Source: AP-15 sp963818695 (lineage in GTDB: Bacteria; Pseudomonadota; Alphaproteobacteria; ATCC43930; CGMCC-115725). From it: a stretch of DNA of 64,000 bases. The stretch spans positions 434,001-498,000 of the forward strand of contig CAWFTG010000003.1 of NCBI GenBank assembly GCA_963818695.1, in the 5' to 3' direction. Every line of letters begins with the position of its first letter. The first letter of the stretch is position 1. The position numbers and the translations under genes were made by a program. Shown here piece by piece: positions 1 to 8,769 of this stretch. Below the pieces are notes generated by a model. The model saw nothing but the letters and a program-made list of their open reading frames with translations. It was not told the origin of the DNA and did not search any database.

Positions 1-403
1 CGGCCTCTGCGGCGGTGTCCTGCATCGAGCGGGCGACGCGGCGCAGCAGCGCGATATCGAGCCCCTCCTCGGCAATGATCGCGCAGCTCAGGAAAAGCGG
101 CCGGGCGCCCCCGACGGCGAGGTCGTTGACCGTGCCGGCCACCGCCAGCCGCCCGATATCGCCGCCGGCAAAAAACAGCGGGTCGACGACGTAGGAATCG
201 GTCGTAAAGGCGAGCCGGTCGCCCTGCGCGACCAGCTCGGCGAGCGGCAGTCGCGCCTGATCTTCGAGCGGGTCGAAGGCGGCGTTGTCGAATGTCGCGA
301 CGAACACATCTTCGATCAGGTCGTGCATCGCCTTGCCGCCGCTGCCGTGCGCCAAGGTGATGCGCGTGTCGCGCACCTTGCGGGCGGCGCGGCGGACGGT
401 CAT
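1..403 (-). CDS. hypE: HypE, carbamoyl-dehydrating maturase for [NiFe]-hydrogenase (N-terminal part)
   Basis: HypE dehydrates the carbamoyl group that HypF puts on its C-terminal cysteine, giving the thiocyanate that donates the cyanide ligands of the NiFe centre. About 134 N-terminal residues are visible, starting MTVRRAARKVRDTRITLAHG. The HGSGGKAMHDLI stretch and the following DSYVVDPLFF segment fit the ATP-binding AIR-synthase-like fold of HypE. The ATG overlaps the hypD stop codon (ATGA), so it is the last visible gene of the hydrogenase operon. The C-terminus with the essential cysteine lies beyond the window edge, so its integrity cannot be judged. The identity is firm from sequence and context. 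Confidence 0.9.
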   Translation of the reverse strand, partial: MTVRRAARKVRDTRITLAHGSGGKAMHDLIEDVFVATFDNAAFDPLEDQARLPLAELVAQGDRLAFTTDSYVVDPLFFAGGDIGRLAVAGTVNDLAVGGARPLFLSCAIIAEEGLDIALLRRVARSMQDTAAEA

Positions 404-1554
404 TCGGCCGCCTCGGGATGTGCGGCGCGGCGCCGTTCGGCCACTCGCGCGCCGCCGTAATTGTAATAGGCGGCGCAGGCTCCTTCGCTCGACACCATCA
501 GCGCGCCGAGCGGCGTCTCGGGTGTGCAGGCGCCGCCAAACACCTTGCACTGCCACGGCTTGATCACGCCCTTCAGAACCTCGCCGCACTGGCAGGCCTT
601 GGGGTCGGCGATCTTCAGCCCGGGCAACGAGAATTTGCGTTCGGCGTCGTAGCGGGCATAGGCCCCGCGGACACGAACCCCGGAATGGTCGATCGATCCG
701 AGACCCCGCCACTCGAAGAACTCGCGCAGCTCGAAGACGCGGCTGATCGCTGCCAGCCCGGGGCCGTTGCCCCGCTCGGGCACGATGCGCCGGTATTGGT
801 TTTCGACGACACAGCGTTCCTCGGCGAGCTGACGCAGAACCATTGCGATCGACTGCAGTATGTCGAGCGGCTCGAACCCGGCGACGACGATCGGCTTGCT
901 GTAATGCTCTGCAATGAAGCCGTAGGGCGCCGTGCCAATGACCATGCTGACATGCCCCGGCCCGAGAAAGCCGTCCAATGTCAGCTCGGGCGAGTCGAGG
1001 ATCGCCTTGATCGTCGCAATGATCGTGATGTGATTGCACAACAGTGAAAAATTCCGAATGCCCTCGCGCTCCGCCTGCAGCACTGTAAAGGCCGTGCTCG
1101 GCATCGTCGTCTCAAAGCCGAGGGCGAAAAAGACGACCTCCTTGTCCGGGTGGGCGCGCGCGATCTTCAAAGCGTCGAGCGGCGAATAGACGATGCGCAC
1201 ATCGGCGCCGTCCGCCTTCGCTTGCAACAGGCTTTTGCGCGAGCCGGGCACGCGGATCGCATCGCCGAAGGTCGCCAGGATCACGTTCGGGTGCTCGGCC
1301 AATGCGACGCAATCGTCGACCCGCCCCATCGGCAGCACGCAGACCGGACAACCCGGGCCATGCACCAGCTCGACTCGATCCGGCAACAGTCCTTCGAGCC
1401 CCCACTTGAAGATCGCATGCGTATGGCCGCCGCAGACTTCCATGATCTGCAATGGCCGGACGCGGCAGACCGGGATCTGCTCGACGAGCGCCCGGATTTC
1501 GCGGAGCAGCCGGTCAGCTTTTTTCGGATCGCGGAATTCGTCGACATACTTCAT
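400..1554 (-). CDS. hypD: HypD, Fe-S scaffold for Fe(CN)2CO assembly
   Basis: HypD forms with HypC the scaffold on which the Fe(CN)2CO unit is built. The 384-residue protein begins MKYVDEFRDPKKAD. It carries the family motifs CGGHTHAIFKWGL (near residue 40), GPGCPVCVLP (near 65) and a C-terminal cysteine-rich region CQCGEVLKG...WQCKVFGGACTPETPLGA that binds the [4Fe-4S] cluster. A longer open frame runs upstream, but this ATG overlaps the stop of the SIS gene as ATGA and starts at the conserved N-terminus. The stop overlaps the hypE start. The gene is intact, unlike several of its neighbours. Confidence 0.95.
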   Translation of the reverse strand: MKYVDEFRDPKKADRLLREIRALVEQIPVCRVRPLQIMEVCGGHTHAIFKWGLEGLLPDRVELVHGPGCPVCVLPMGRVDDCVALAEHPNVILATFGDAIRVPGSRKSLLQAKADGADVRIVYSPLDALKIARAHPDKEVVFFALGFETTMPSTAFTVLQAEREGIRNFSLLCNHITIIATIKAILDSPELTLDGFLGPGHVSMVIGTAPYGFIAEHYSKPIVVAGFEPLDILQSIAMVLRQLAEERCVVENQYRRIVPERGNGPGLAAISRVFELREFFEWRGLGSIDHSGVRVRGAYARYDAERKFSLPGLKIADPKACQCGEVLKGVIKPWQCKVFGGACTPETPLGALMVSSEGACAAYYNYGGARVAERRRAAHPEAAE

Positions 1555-2246
1555 GACTGCGCTCCGGCTTTCAGCGGGCCGCGGTCGTCGGCGAGCATCG
1601 TGTGAACCAGATCCCAGAGGATGTGGTAGAGGGTGACGTGTGTCTCCTGGATGCGGTGAATGCTGTCGGTCTCGACCACGAGGCAATGGTCGAGCAGACC
1701 CTCCCGGGCCATCTCGCCGCCGTCCATCCCGGTGATGCCGATCGTCGTCATCCCGAGTTCGCGGGCCTTAGTGAAGGCGGTGATCAGGTTGGCGGAATTG
1801 CCGCTCGTCGAGAACCCGATCAAGCCGTCGCCTCGCCCTGCCAATGAAATCAACTGGCGTAGGAAGACGTGGCCGAAGCCGACGTCATTGCCGACGGCGC
1901 TCATCATTGCGACATCGGCGGTCAGGTTGATCGCCGACAGAGCCGGGCGCCCCGCGGTGATCGGGTGGAGGAACTCGACCGTGAAATGAGCCGCATCGCA
2001 ACTCGATCCCCCGTTGCCCATCGCAAACATCCGGCCATTTCGCCGGTAAACTTCCGCGATGGCTCGCGCCGCGGCGATAACCCGTTCCGCATTGCCCGCA
2101 AAAAAGCTCCGCTTGACCTCGGTACTGTGAGCTGCCTTTTCGGTGACGGAATGCAGCAGAGCGGCATTCTCTGCCGGCTCGTCCTTCCGCGAGCCGTAAA
2201 GAAACGGGTAGAGGGAGGCCAGCGCGTCTTCTCGGTCTCTACTCAT
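1551..2246 (-). CDS. SIS-domain sugar-phosphate isomerase, GmhA-like, inside the hyp operon
   Basis: This 231-residue protein has a SIS fold like sedoheptulose-7-phosphate isomerase (GmhA). The phosphate-binding signatures are FAMGNGGSSCDAAHF (near residue 75) and GFSTSGNSANLI (near 145), and a C-terminal helix QETHVTLYHILWDLVH is typical of GmhA. It sits between hypC and hypD with ATGA overlaps on both sides, so it is translationally coupled to hydrogenase maturation genes. From memory, actinobacterial group 1h hydrogenase loci carry a similar SIS gene. Whether it isomerises a heptose or serves maturation is unknown. No other heptose genes are adjacent. Confidence 0.85.
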   Translation of the reverse strand: MSRDREDALASLYPFLYGSRKDEPAENAALLHSVTEKAAHSTEVKRSFFAGNAERVIAAARAIAEVYRRNGRMFAMGNGGSSCDAAHFTVEFLHPITAGRPALSAINLTADVAMMSAVGNDVGFGHVFLRQLISLAGRGDGLIGFSTSGNSANLITAFTKARELGMTTIGITGMDGGEMAREGLLDHCLVVETDSIHRIQETHVTLYHILWDLVHTMLADDRGPLKAGAQS

Positions 2247-2509
2247 ACTCGGCCCCCGAATTCGTCTTCAATGGCGCCGAATTCGGCGAGCAAGGCCAAA
2301 GTTTGGGCCGCCTCTGCCTCATCGATGCGGCTCATCGCGAAGCCGACATGCACGAGGACCCAATCGCCGACGCAGGTTTCGATCGGGTGTTCGTCATCGA
2401 CGATGCAGGCGAGATGGATCTCCCGCCGCACGCCGGAGACGTCGACGATCCCCAGCATGTTGTCGGCATCGGTGATCACGACGATCTGCCCGGGAATACC
2501 TAGGCACAT
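2243..2509 (-). CDS. hypC: HypC/HupF-family hydrogenase maturation chaperone
   Basis: An 88-residue HypC-family chaperone. It begins MCLGIPGQIV, with the essential second-position cysteine that binds the iron while HypD assembles the ligands. It later carries the WVLVHVGFAMSRID segment typical of the OB-like fold. It hands the Fe(CN)2CO group to the hydrogenase large subunit. The start overlaps the 3' end of hypF and the stop overlaps the SIS gene start, which places it firmly in the operon. The length is normal and the frame is intact. Confidence 0.95.
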   Translation of the reverse strand: MCLGIPGQIVVITDADNMLGIVDVSGVRREIHLACIVDDEHPIETCVGDWVLVHVGFAMSRIDEAEAAQTLALLAEFGAIEDEFGGRV

Positions 2510-5018
2510 GGCAGCGCCTCGCCTGAGTTGAGCCAGCGCGCCCCCGCGATCACCGCCTGACCGAGGGAGAGGCCGCCATCGTTAGCGGGCACCTGACGCG
2601 GCGCCAGCACGCGGAAGCCGCGGGTGCCAAGCCCTTTCATCACGAGCTCCAGTAAAACGCGGTTCTGGAAAGCGCCGCCCGACAACACCGCGGTTTCGAT
2701 ACCGTGCGCCAGCCGCGCCGCCATCTCGACCACGGCATCGGCAAGACCGCGGTGGAAACGCGCCGCCATGATCGGTGCCGGTGTGCGGTCGGCGAGATCT
2801 CGAAGCAGCGCCTCCCACATCGGCCTGCTGTCGAGCGTTGCCGGTATCAGGATCCTATCCCGCACTCCCGGAGAGGAAGGGCTGGGTGGGTGAGGGCAAA
2901 TTGCTCGGGCTCAAATCGATCGCGAAGGGGTATCCGGCCTCGCGCTGCAAGGCGTGCTCGTCGACGCACGCCTCAAGCTCGATCGCCGCCTGCCCCTCGT
3001 AGCTCGTCCGCTCGCGGCAGATGCCGAGCGCAGCGGCTACGGCGTCGAAGAGGCGCCCGCAGGAACTCGCCGGTGGCGAATTGATGTTGTTGCGGATCAT
3101 TGCCCGCAGCGCTGCCAGAGGCCGAGTTTCGAGGAAGCGGACGAGTTCCAGGTCGGGATGATCGCCGCGGCAGCGCTCCCAGCCGAATGAAATGTCGAGA
3201 TGGGCGAAAGTGTTGCGCCAGGGTTCGCGAGCGGCCTGCGCGCCGCCCGGCATCGCCACCGGCTTGAATCGGCCAACGCGAGTGAAGCCGCGATAATCGG
3301 CAATGAGAAACTCGCCGCCCCAGAAAGTGTCGTCATCACCATAGCCGAGCCCGTCGAGAGCGATGCCGAGGACTGTCGGGGCATCGAGCGGCACCGCATG
3401 CTCGGCCATGCAGCTCGCAATATGCGCGTGGTGGTGCTGAACTTCTTCCAGCGCCAGACCCTCGCGCGCGGCCCATTCCTGGCCCAGCTGGGTGGACAGG
3501 TACTGCGGATGGCGATCAGTCGCGAGAATGCGCGGTGCGTGGTCGAACAGCTCGCAATAGAGCGCAAGGCTGCGGCGGTACTCGGCAAAAGTCGCGGCAT
3601 CCTCGAGATCGCCCAAGTGCTGAGAAAGGATCGCCTGCCCATTCTTGAGGAGGCAGAAGGTATTCTTGAGCTCGCCGCCCATTGCCAGAACTGGAGGAGA
3701 CGCGGCGAAGCCCTCCGGTAATGCAATCGGCGCCGGTGCATAGCCCCTTGCCCGCCGCAGGACGCGCACCCCCTCGCCCATCACCCGGGTCACTGAAGTC
3801 GTCGATGCGATTGACGATTTCGCGGTCGTGGAACAATGAGTAATCGGCGATCCCGGCGAGCTTCAACCGCGCCTCGTCATTGCCGATGCATTGCGGCTCA
3901 TCGGAAAGGTTGCCGCTGGTCAGCACGATCGGCTGCTCGACGCGTTCGAGCAGCAGATGGTGGAGCGGGGTGTAGGGCAGCATAAAGCCGAGTGTGCGCT
4001 GGCCGGGCGCCACTGCCGCAGCGACTAGTTCGCGCCCCTCTGCCGGCAACACGACAATCGGCGACTCCGGGCTGCGCAACAGCCTCTCTTCCTGCGGCGT
4101 CATTGCGCAATAGCGTCGCACAATGTCGAGATCGCGGGCCATCAGCGCAAAGGGCTTGTCAAAGCGATGCTTGCGGGTACGCAACCGTTCTACAGTCTCG
4201 GCATTGCAGGCATCGCAGGCGAGGTGAAAGCCGCCGATGCCCTTTACGGCGATGATCGCGCCATCGAGCAGTAGCCGGGCGGCGGTCTCCGCTGCATCGG
4301 CCGTTGCCCGCGAAGGCCCGTCACCCAGCGGCTCGAGCCAAATGGTCGGGCCGCAAACGGGGCATGCGAGCGGCTGCGCATGAAAGCGGCGGTGCGCGGG
4401 ATCCTCGTATTCAGCAGTGCAATCGGGACATAAGGCAAACCGGCGCATGCTGGTATTGGCCCGATCGTACGGGATCGCGCTGACGATTGAAAACCGGGGG
4501 CCGCAATGGGTGCAATTGGTAAAAGGATAACGGTGCCGCCGGTCGGAGGGGCTCAGCGTCTCGGACATGCAGAGTTCGCAGACTGCGGCGTCGGGAACGA
4601 CCCCGGTCTGCGCCACGCCCGTGCGGCTGGCAACGATGTCAAAGCCAGAGTGAAACTGCGCATTGCTCAACGGAGCGCATTCGACTGTGTCGATACGGGC
4701 CAGAGGCGGAGGATTGTCGCGCAAGCGATGGACAAACTCGTCGAGCGCGGCGGGTATGCCCCAGGCCTGGATCATGACACCCTGGGCGTCGTTCCACACT
4801 TCGCCGGCGATGCCGCAGTCCTGTGCCAGTCGCCAAACCGTCGGGCGGAACCCGACACCCTGCACCAGGCCGCGCACCCTGACGGCTCTGCCCTCGCGCC
4901 GCTCGCCGATTGCGAGCGTTACATGTTGCGGATGCGTATGTAACGGATCAGATCGGGCATGTTGTACGCCACGGCGGCGGCGACCAGCACTCCCATCGTG
5001 ATGCCGAATATGCTCCAT
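2500..5018 (-). pseudogene. hypF: HypF carbamoyltransferase, split over three frames
   Basis: HypF uses carbamoyl phosphate and ATP to carbamoylate HypE. In order, the frames carry the acylphosphatase domain (VRGLVQGVGFRP), zinc fingers (CELCMSE, CTHCGPRFS, CPDCTAEY, CPVCGPTIW), the YrdC-like domain (KGIGGFHLACDA) and the Kae1-like domain (HHHAHIASCMAEH, LDGLGYGDD, LSGGAFQN). Two frame breaks are needed. One is near 3790, after NRIDD. The other is near 2865-2895, where a low-complexity segment (SNLPSPTQPFLSG) ends in a stop just before RILIPATLDS. The start is unclear: the ATG at 5018 overlaps almost the whole small membrane gene, and no good internal start precedes the acylphosphatase domain. 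It may be a true pseudogene or partly an assembly artefact. A HypF would be needed for an active hydrogenase unless supplied elsewhere. Confidence 0.85.
2866..2905. repeat. REP-like short repeat inserted within hypF
   Basis: The segment has a purine-rich run (gagaggaagggctgggtg, then gggtgagggcaaattg) unlike hypF coding sequence. In the hypF frame it gives proline/serine-rich residues and a stop. Its edge gagggcaaattg closely matches the edge gagggcaaaattg of the repeat at 35371-35530. It coincides with the second hypF frame break, so insertion or imperfect excision of the repeat is a plausible cause. Only two related copies were noticed in this window. Confidence 0.5.
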
Positions 5019-5026
5019 CCGCTCAT
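4919..5026 (-). CDS. 35-residue single-span membrane protein in the hydrogenase operon (DUF6893-like)
   Basis: The ORF starts MSGWSIFGITMGVLVAAAVA and ends in YNMPDLIRYIRIRNM. It has one hydrophobic span (about residues 6-22) followed by a basic tail. The NMPDLIRY...RNM ending resembles small actinobacterial proteins that I recall as DUF6893. The ATG overlaps the stop of the protease gene as ATGA, which strongly supports it as a gene. Its stop lies at the start of the recognisable hypF sequence. The function is unknown; a small membrane anchor or partner for the hydrogenase is only a guess. Confidence 0.7.
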   Translation of the reverse strand: MSGWSIFGITMGVLVAAAVAYNMPDLIRYIRIRNM

Positions 5027-5604
5027 ACCCCCGTCGCGCTCACGCGCTCGGTAGGGCTCGACGGTGCGGCCTCGTTGTGAGTCGCTTGCGTAGCGGGCAT
5101 CCATGGCGCGCTCTCCTCGGTTAGCAGTTGCTGGACCACCTGTTCCACCAGATCGGCGGCAACATCGATCGCCGCCGCCACGGGCTGTGTCAGTTCCATG
5201 GCGCCCCACTCGTCATCGCCGAAACTGGCGGGCTCGCAGGCGACCAGGACCACGCGTCGGCATTGGCCGCCCAGCGCCGTGGCCAGCCGCAATATCCTGA
5301 CCGGATCGAGCTCGTGCGGCGACAACAGCAGATCCTCGGGTTGGGGGTCTGCAATCGCGGAAGCCTCCGGCTCGATCACATAGACCGTTCCTGGCGGCTC
5401 ACCGCGTTGCGCGGTGTCGACGAGGATAACCGCGGCGTAGCCGTCGAGCAGCGCGTACGTTAGATCGAGACCGCGAATGCCAAAGTCCTTGACCGTCACG
5501 CCTGCCGGCAACGGGCGCCCGGCCATGCGCTGCGCCACCGCGACGCCGAACCCGTCATCGCCCTTGAAAATGTTGCCAATGCCGGCGATTAGGATAGGTC
5601 TCAT
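5023..5604 (-). CDS. Hydrogenase maturation protease (HyaD/HupD family)
   Basis: A 193-residue endopeptidase of the HybD/HyaD family. It would cut the C-terminal extension of the large subunit after nickel insertion. It has the GIGNIFKGDDGFG motif at residues 8-20, whose Asp/Glu position helps bind nickel, and LVDTAQRG near residue 61. A basic or low-complexity tail of about 30 residues (ATQATHNEAAPSSPTERV) is not part of the usual domain. It is coupled by overlaps to the upstream gene and to the downstream small membrane gene. HhyL in this operon has a C-terminal extension beyond the cysteine motif, which fits a dedicated protease. Confidence 0.9.
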   Translation of the reverse strand: MRPILIAGIGNIFKGDDGFGVAVAQRMAGRPLPAGVTVKDFGIRGLDLTYALLDGYAAVILVDTAQRGEPPGTVYVIEPEASAIADPQPEDLLLSPHELDPVRILRLATALGGQCRRVVLVACEPASFGDDEWGAMELTQPVAAAIDVAADLVEQVVQQLLTEESAPWMPATQATHNEAAPSSPTERVSATGV

Positions 5605-6955
5605 TCCATGCTCTCTGCGGGCAAAGGCTGCACCTCGTCCGGCCCGAAGAAGAAACGGTGGCCTGGCATGTGGCCAAAGCCCAGCTCGCGGCCTGGGTCG
5701 TCGGTGATCGTCACCGCGAGGTGGACGCGATCCTCGAAATCACATTCGATCGCCTCAATCACGGCCACCCGATCCTTGAGCACCAGGTCCATAATGTCGG
5801 CACGCGCCTTTCGGGTTGAGCCTCACCCGGTCGCCTACCGTCATCTCGGCTCCGGCAATGCGCACCGAGGCGAGCCGTGGTTTGTCGTCAATGCCAAACC
5901 ATGCATTGGTGCCGAGACCGCGCGGACTGCGCAGCGCGCCGTGCAACCGTCCGATCTCCATTGGGGTCATGGCTTCGGTGCGTTCGAGGAGCGCCCGGGT
6001 TCGCGGATCGGCTGCCGCCATCTCGCGCTTCTCCTCATCGGTCATCGTGAGGATGCGCAATGTCAGCATTTCGTCGATCTCGGTCCCGTCGAAGAAGTCG
6101 CCGGGACTTTCCGGCGCTATTTGCGGATAGTCGTATAGGATGATCGGAGAGGAGAGCAGCGTATCGGTGCTGCCGGCCTCACCGACCAGCACCGGCCAAG
6201 TTCCCTGGTTCTCGCAGGAGGCCGCGGCTTGCCGCAAATCCTGCGGCGGGTCCATCAGCGAGACCCAATGCCCACCGCGCACCGAGAGGATCGTGTAAGT
6301 CGAGGCAAAGGCGCGGCGCTGTGCCCGGTTGCGATCGGCGATTTCGGATGTATCGCAAGGCGTGGTGTTTTCGATGCGAGTGGTCAGGCGAACCCCCTCA
6401 CTTCCGAGAGGCTCAGCTGCAATCGTCAGTTCGCCTTGCAGCCGCAAGGATGTGCGCAGCAATGCGCCCGCGACCTGCCCATCCGCGCGCTTTAGCGCCT
6501 CGAGTTGACGCGTCCCGGAGAAATCGAAGGGTATCACGGCGGGGCCTTCAAGCAGCGAGCACAGCGCGAGATTGGGAGCGGCGACCTCGCGTTCGATGGC
6601 CTCTTCCCAGGTGACGAAGCGGGTTCCGTCGATGTCGAGCGACGGCACTGGGGTGAAAGGCGGCTCACTGTCGGCTGCAATCTCTAGGGCTGGCTCAGCC
6701 AGCGTCCCGACTTGCCGCGCAACCAGATGAAGGAACCGGACCCTGATGTCGACGACGGGATCGCGTCCCCGGACGAGGCACTGGGTCTGCATCGTGCAGG
6801 GATCACTGCCCGCGTTTTCGGCAAAGTTCGCGCGGGAAAATCCCGCCGAACGTCCAGCGCTGCTGATTCTTGATCGACGAAGGTCGGTACGGGTAAAGAA
6901 TGTAGCCCTCGTACAGCACTGCTCGGGCAATCGCTTCGGCCGTTCCCCGGCTCAT
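5601..6955 (-). pseudogene. Hydrogenase-operon protein of unknown function, broken by two frameshifts
   Basis: The start ATG overlaps the DUF6084 stop (ATGA) and reads MSRGTAEAIARAVLYEGYIL then YPYRPSSIKNQQRWTFGGIF. The frame is lost near 6838 and continues as FAENAGSDPCTMQTQCLVRG through a long middle part, then breaks again near 5800. The last 63 residues (MDLVLKDRVAVIEAI...PGHRFFFGPDEVQPL) lie in another frame. From memory, one continuous protein of this type accompanies actinobacterial group 1h hydrogenases. It shows no catalytic motif that I recognise. Alternatively the 63-residue tail (5601-5792) could be translated alone. Frame breaks are seen directly; joining the parts is inference. 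Confidence 0.7.
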
Positions 6956-7602
6956 TGTCGTGCCTTCGCCAGGCGATCAGGCAGGAGGCTGCGCAAAGTT
7001 TCGTCCCAGCCGACGAACCCGTTATGCCGTTTGTATTCGTAAAGCTCGCCGAACACATCGTGGCCGACGCGCAGCCAGGTTGTATTGGGGTAATGCTGAT
7101 CCATCATCGACTGCCAGATCCGCACCGGAAGGCGATAGGCGGCCTCCTTGTCGTGGGCAATCTGAACGATCTGCAAGCGTCCCTCACCGTCACGGTAAAA
7201 GATCGTTCCGCTGAACATCAGCGCGAGCGGAACCTCGCCGTTTTCCAGCCCATAAAAATATTTCGTTGCGGCGACATCAAAATCATAGCTGCAAGGCACC
7301 GGGAGGTTGAAGGTGCACCCGCTGTCGAAGGGCGGCACCAGCACGTTGAGGTGGGTCCACAGCATGCTGTGCAATGTAGCGCCCCAGCGATCCGGGGCGC
7401 CGAACAGCTCGCTCAGCGGCTCGTGCTCGTTCGCCGCATAGTGGCGACGGGTGGGTTCGATGCGGATCTGACATTGCAGCATGACGCTCTGCACCGGCGT
7501 CGCCGGTGACTTATTGGCCAGCCGCAGCTTGAACAGCACTGTCGGCGTGGCGGTGTGACGCGCCGCTTCGGCCCCCTCGACGGCGAAATCCAGGTCAACC
7601 AT
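6952..7602 (-). CDS. DUF6084-type hydrogenase-associated protein
   Basis: An intact 216-residue protein, MVDLDFAVEGAEAARHTATP at the start, with a likely beta-rich N-terminal half (TVLFKLRLANKSP, VMLQCQIRIEPTRRHY) and an aromatic-rich C-terminal half (WQSMMDQHYPNTTWLRV). I recognise it as the conserved protein found beside actinobacterial-type hydrogenases and named DUF6084. It has no cysteine cluster or known active site, so a structural or assembly role is likelier than catalysis. It overlaps the DUF5947 end by 8 bases and the next start by ATGA. The function is not established. Confidence 0.75.
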   Translation of the reverse strand: MVDLDFAVEGAEAARHTATPTVLFKLRLANKSPATPVQSVMLQCQIRIEPTRRHYAANEHEPLSELFGAPDRWGATLHSMLWTHLNVLVPPFDSGCTFNLPVPCSYDFDVAATKYFYGLENGEVPLALMFSGTIFYRDGEGRLQIVQIAHDKEAAYRLPVRIWQSMMDQHYPNTTWLRVGHDVFGELYEYKRHNGFVGWDETLRSLLPDRLAKARQ

Positions 7603-8241
7603 GGCGCCATTCCCGCTGTGCCGCGACCGGATCGCGCAACTCGACGAAGAAATGGCGAATCGCCTGCCAAGCTTCGGCGCCGCCGGACAGCCCGCGCCAG
7701 CGTGTTCGGATCAGGCCGACGAGTGCAAAGCAGCGGTCGATCGGCACGCGAGTAATACTCGCGAGCCCCGTCGATCCGATTGACCAGCAAGGCCTCGACA
7801 TCGGGCTCGAGATCGGCCAAGGCGGGGTTGCTCGCTACGAGCTGCTCCCAAGCGTCGAGGTGGAGCAGCGACTCGGTCGCGCCGGCCGGGCCGGGATAGA
7901 GCGCGACCGGTCGCCTCTCCGGCGTGCTATGGAACAGAAACGCCATGTCGATCGGCAGCCGCAACGCGTCCCACTCCGCATCGGTCATATTGAAGTCGGG
8001 GAGCAGCCGGGCTCCGCTTGGCACGACGCGATATTCGCTGTCGCGGTGGCGCGGCAATCTTTCCGACACAACTTTCGCAAGCGCAAAGCAGGCGCCGGTT
8101 GGCAGGCTCGAGGAGATGCTGGTGTGCGGCGCCAAGCCCGCTCCCGCAGAGTTCACACCGTTCGATCGTCGGGCGAGTCGACAAACCGCCGCAGTGTCGC
8201 GACCCAATTGCCGCGCAGCACGCGCTCGCCGCCGGACTCAT
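7595..8241 (-). pseudogene. DUF5947-type hydrogenase-associated protein, frames broken
   Basis: The family signature is a zinc-ribbon-like start (ERCELCGSGLGAAHQHLL, then LLCACESC), a middle segment ending PAGATESLLHLDAW and ALADLEPDVEALLVNRIDGA, and the end VPIDRCFALVGLIRTRWRGL. All three parts are present in order but in different frames. Breaks lie near 8060-8090 and near 7745, and probably a third near 8160, where LRRFVDSPDDRT is out of frame with ERCELCG. The ATG overlaps the upstream NifU-like stop as ATGA. DUF5947 is known to me only from group 1h hydrogenase loci. The four cysteines suggest a metal site, possibly a rubredoxin-like maturation role; that is inference. Confidence 0.7.
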
Positions 8242-8769
8242 CCGGTGGCCAATGCCGCCCGCTCGACCCCGGCATTCTCCAATCCTTCGATCACGATCTC
8301 GTCGAGATCGGGGGCTTCCTCAACGATAGCTGCCTCGATCTGTTGCCGAACGCCCAGCGCGCGCAACCCCTCGGGACCGTGAGCGCCAGTTACCCGCAGC
8401 CGAACCATCGCCGCTCCGACCGCCACGACCCGCACGCGAAAGCCAAGGACCCCGAGCTCCGGTTCAAGCCGGCTCGACCGCTCTTTCGACGCGTTCCTCG
8501 ATCGGCTCGGGGTGAAGTCCATGCAGCAGCAGAGCGGCCCGCACCTGCTCGTCCCGCGCCAAGCGCTCGACCAAAGCGCGGCCATCCTCGGCGGACGCGA
8601 CAATGGCAAGGGTTCGGGCTAATGCCAAGCCGTGGAGGTCTAGCACCAGCTCAAGCAGCTCACGGGCCGCCTCGCGCGCACTGGCATCGGCAACCCGGTC
8701 GAGCGCCGAAGCGAGCGCGTCGATGCGGGAAAGCGCCTCTTCCAGCCGTGGCCGCTCGCCGTCGCTCAC
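8238..8769 (-). pseudogene. NifU-like domain protein of the hydrogenase operon, frameshifted and without the usual cysteines
   Basis: The GTG start overlaps the hhyL stop (GTGA). The first 101 codons give an alpha-helical domain (RIDALASALDRVADASAREA ... LLLHGLHPEPIEERVERA). Near 8465 the frame changes to a NifU C-terminal-like domain (PELGVLGFRVRVVAVG ... IEAAIVEEAPDLDEIVIEGL). In related proteins this second domain carries a CxxC motif in a GxCxxC loop. Here the loop reads VTGAHGPEGLRALG and has no cysteine, so it could not hold a cluster in the usual way. It may be degenerate or a divergent chaperone. The joined reading is inference from family layout. Confidence 0.65.

Noticed and set aside
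5601..5792. The 63-residue ORF as HypA
   Set aside because: It lacks the HypA nickel and zinc motifs; it matches the C-terminal end of the upstream hydrogenase-associated protein in another frame.
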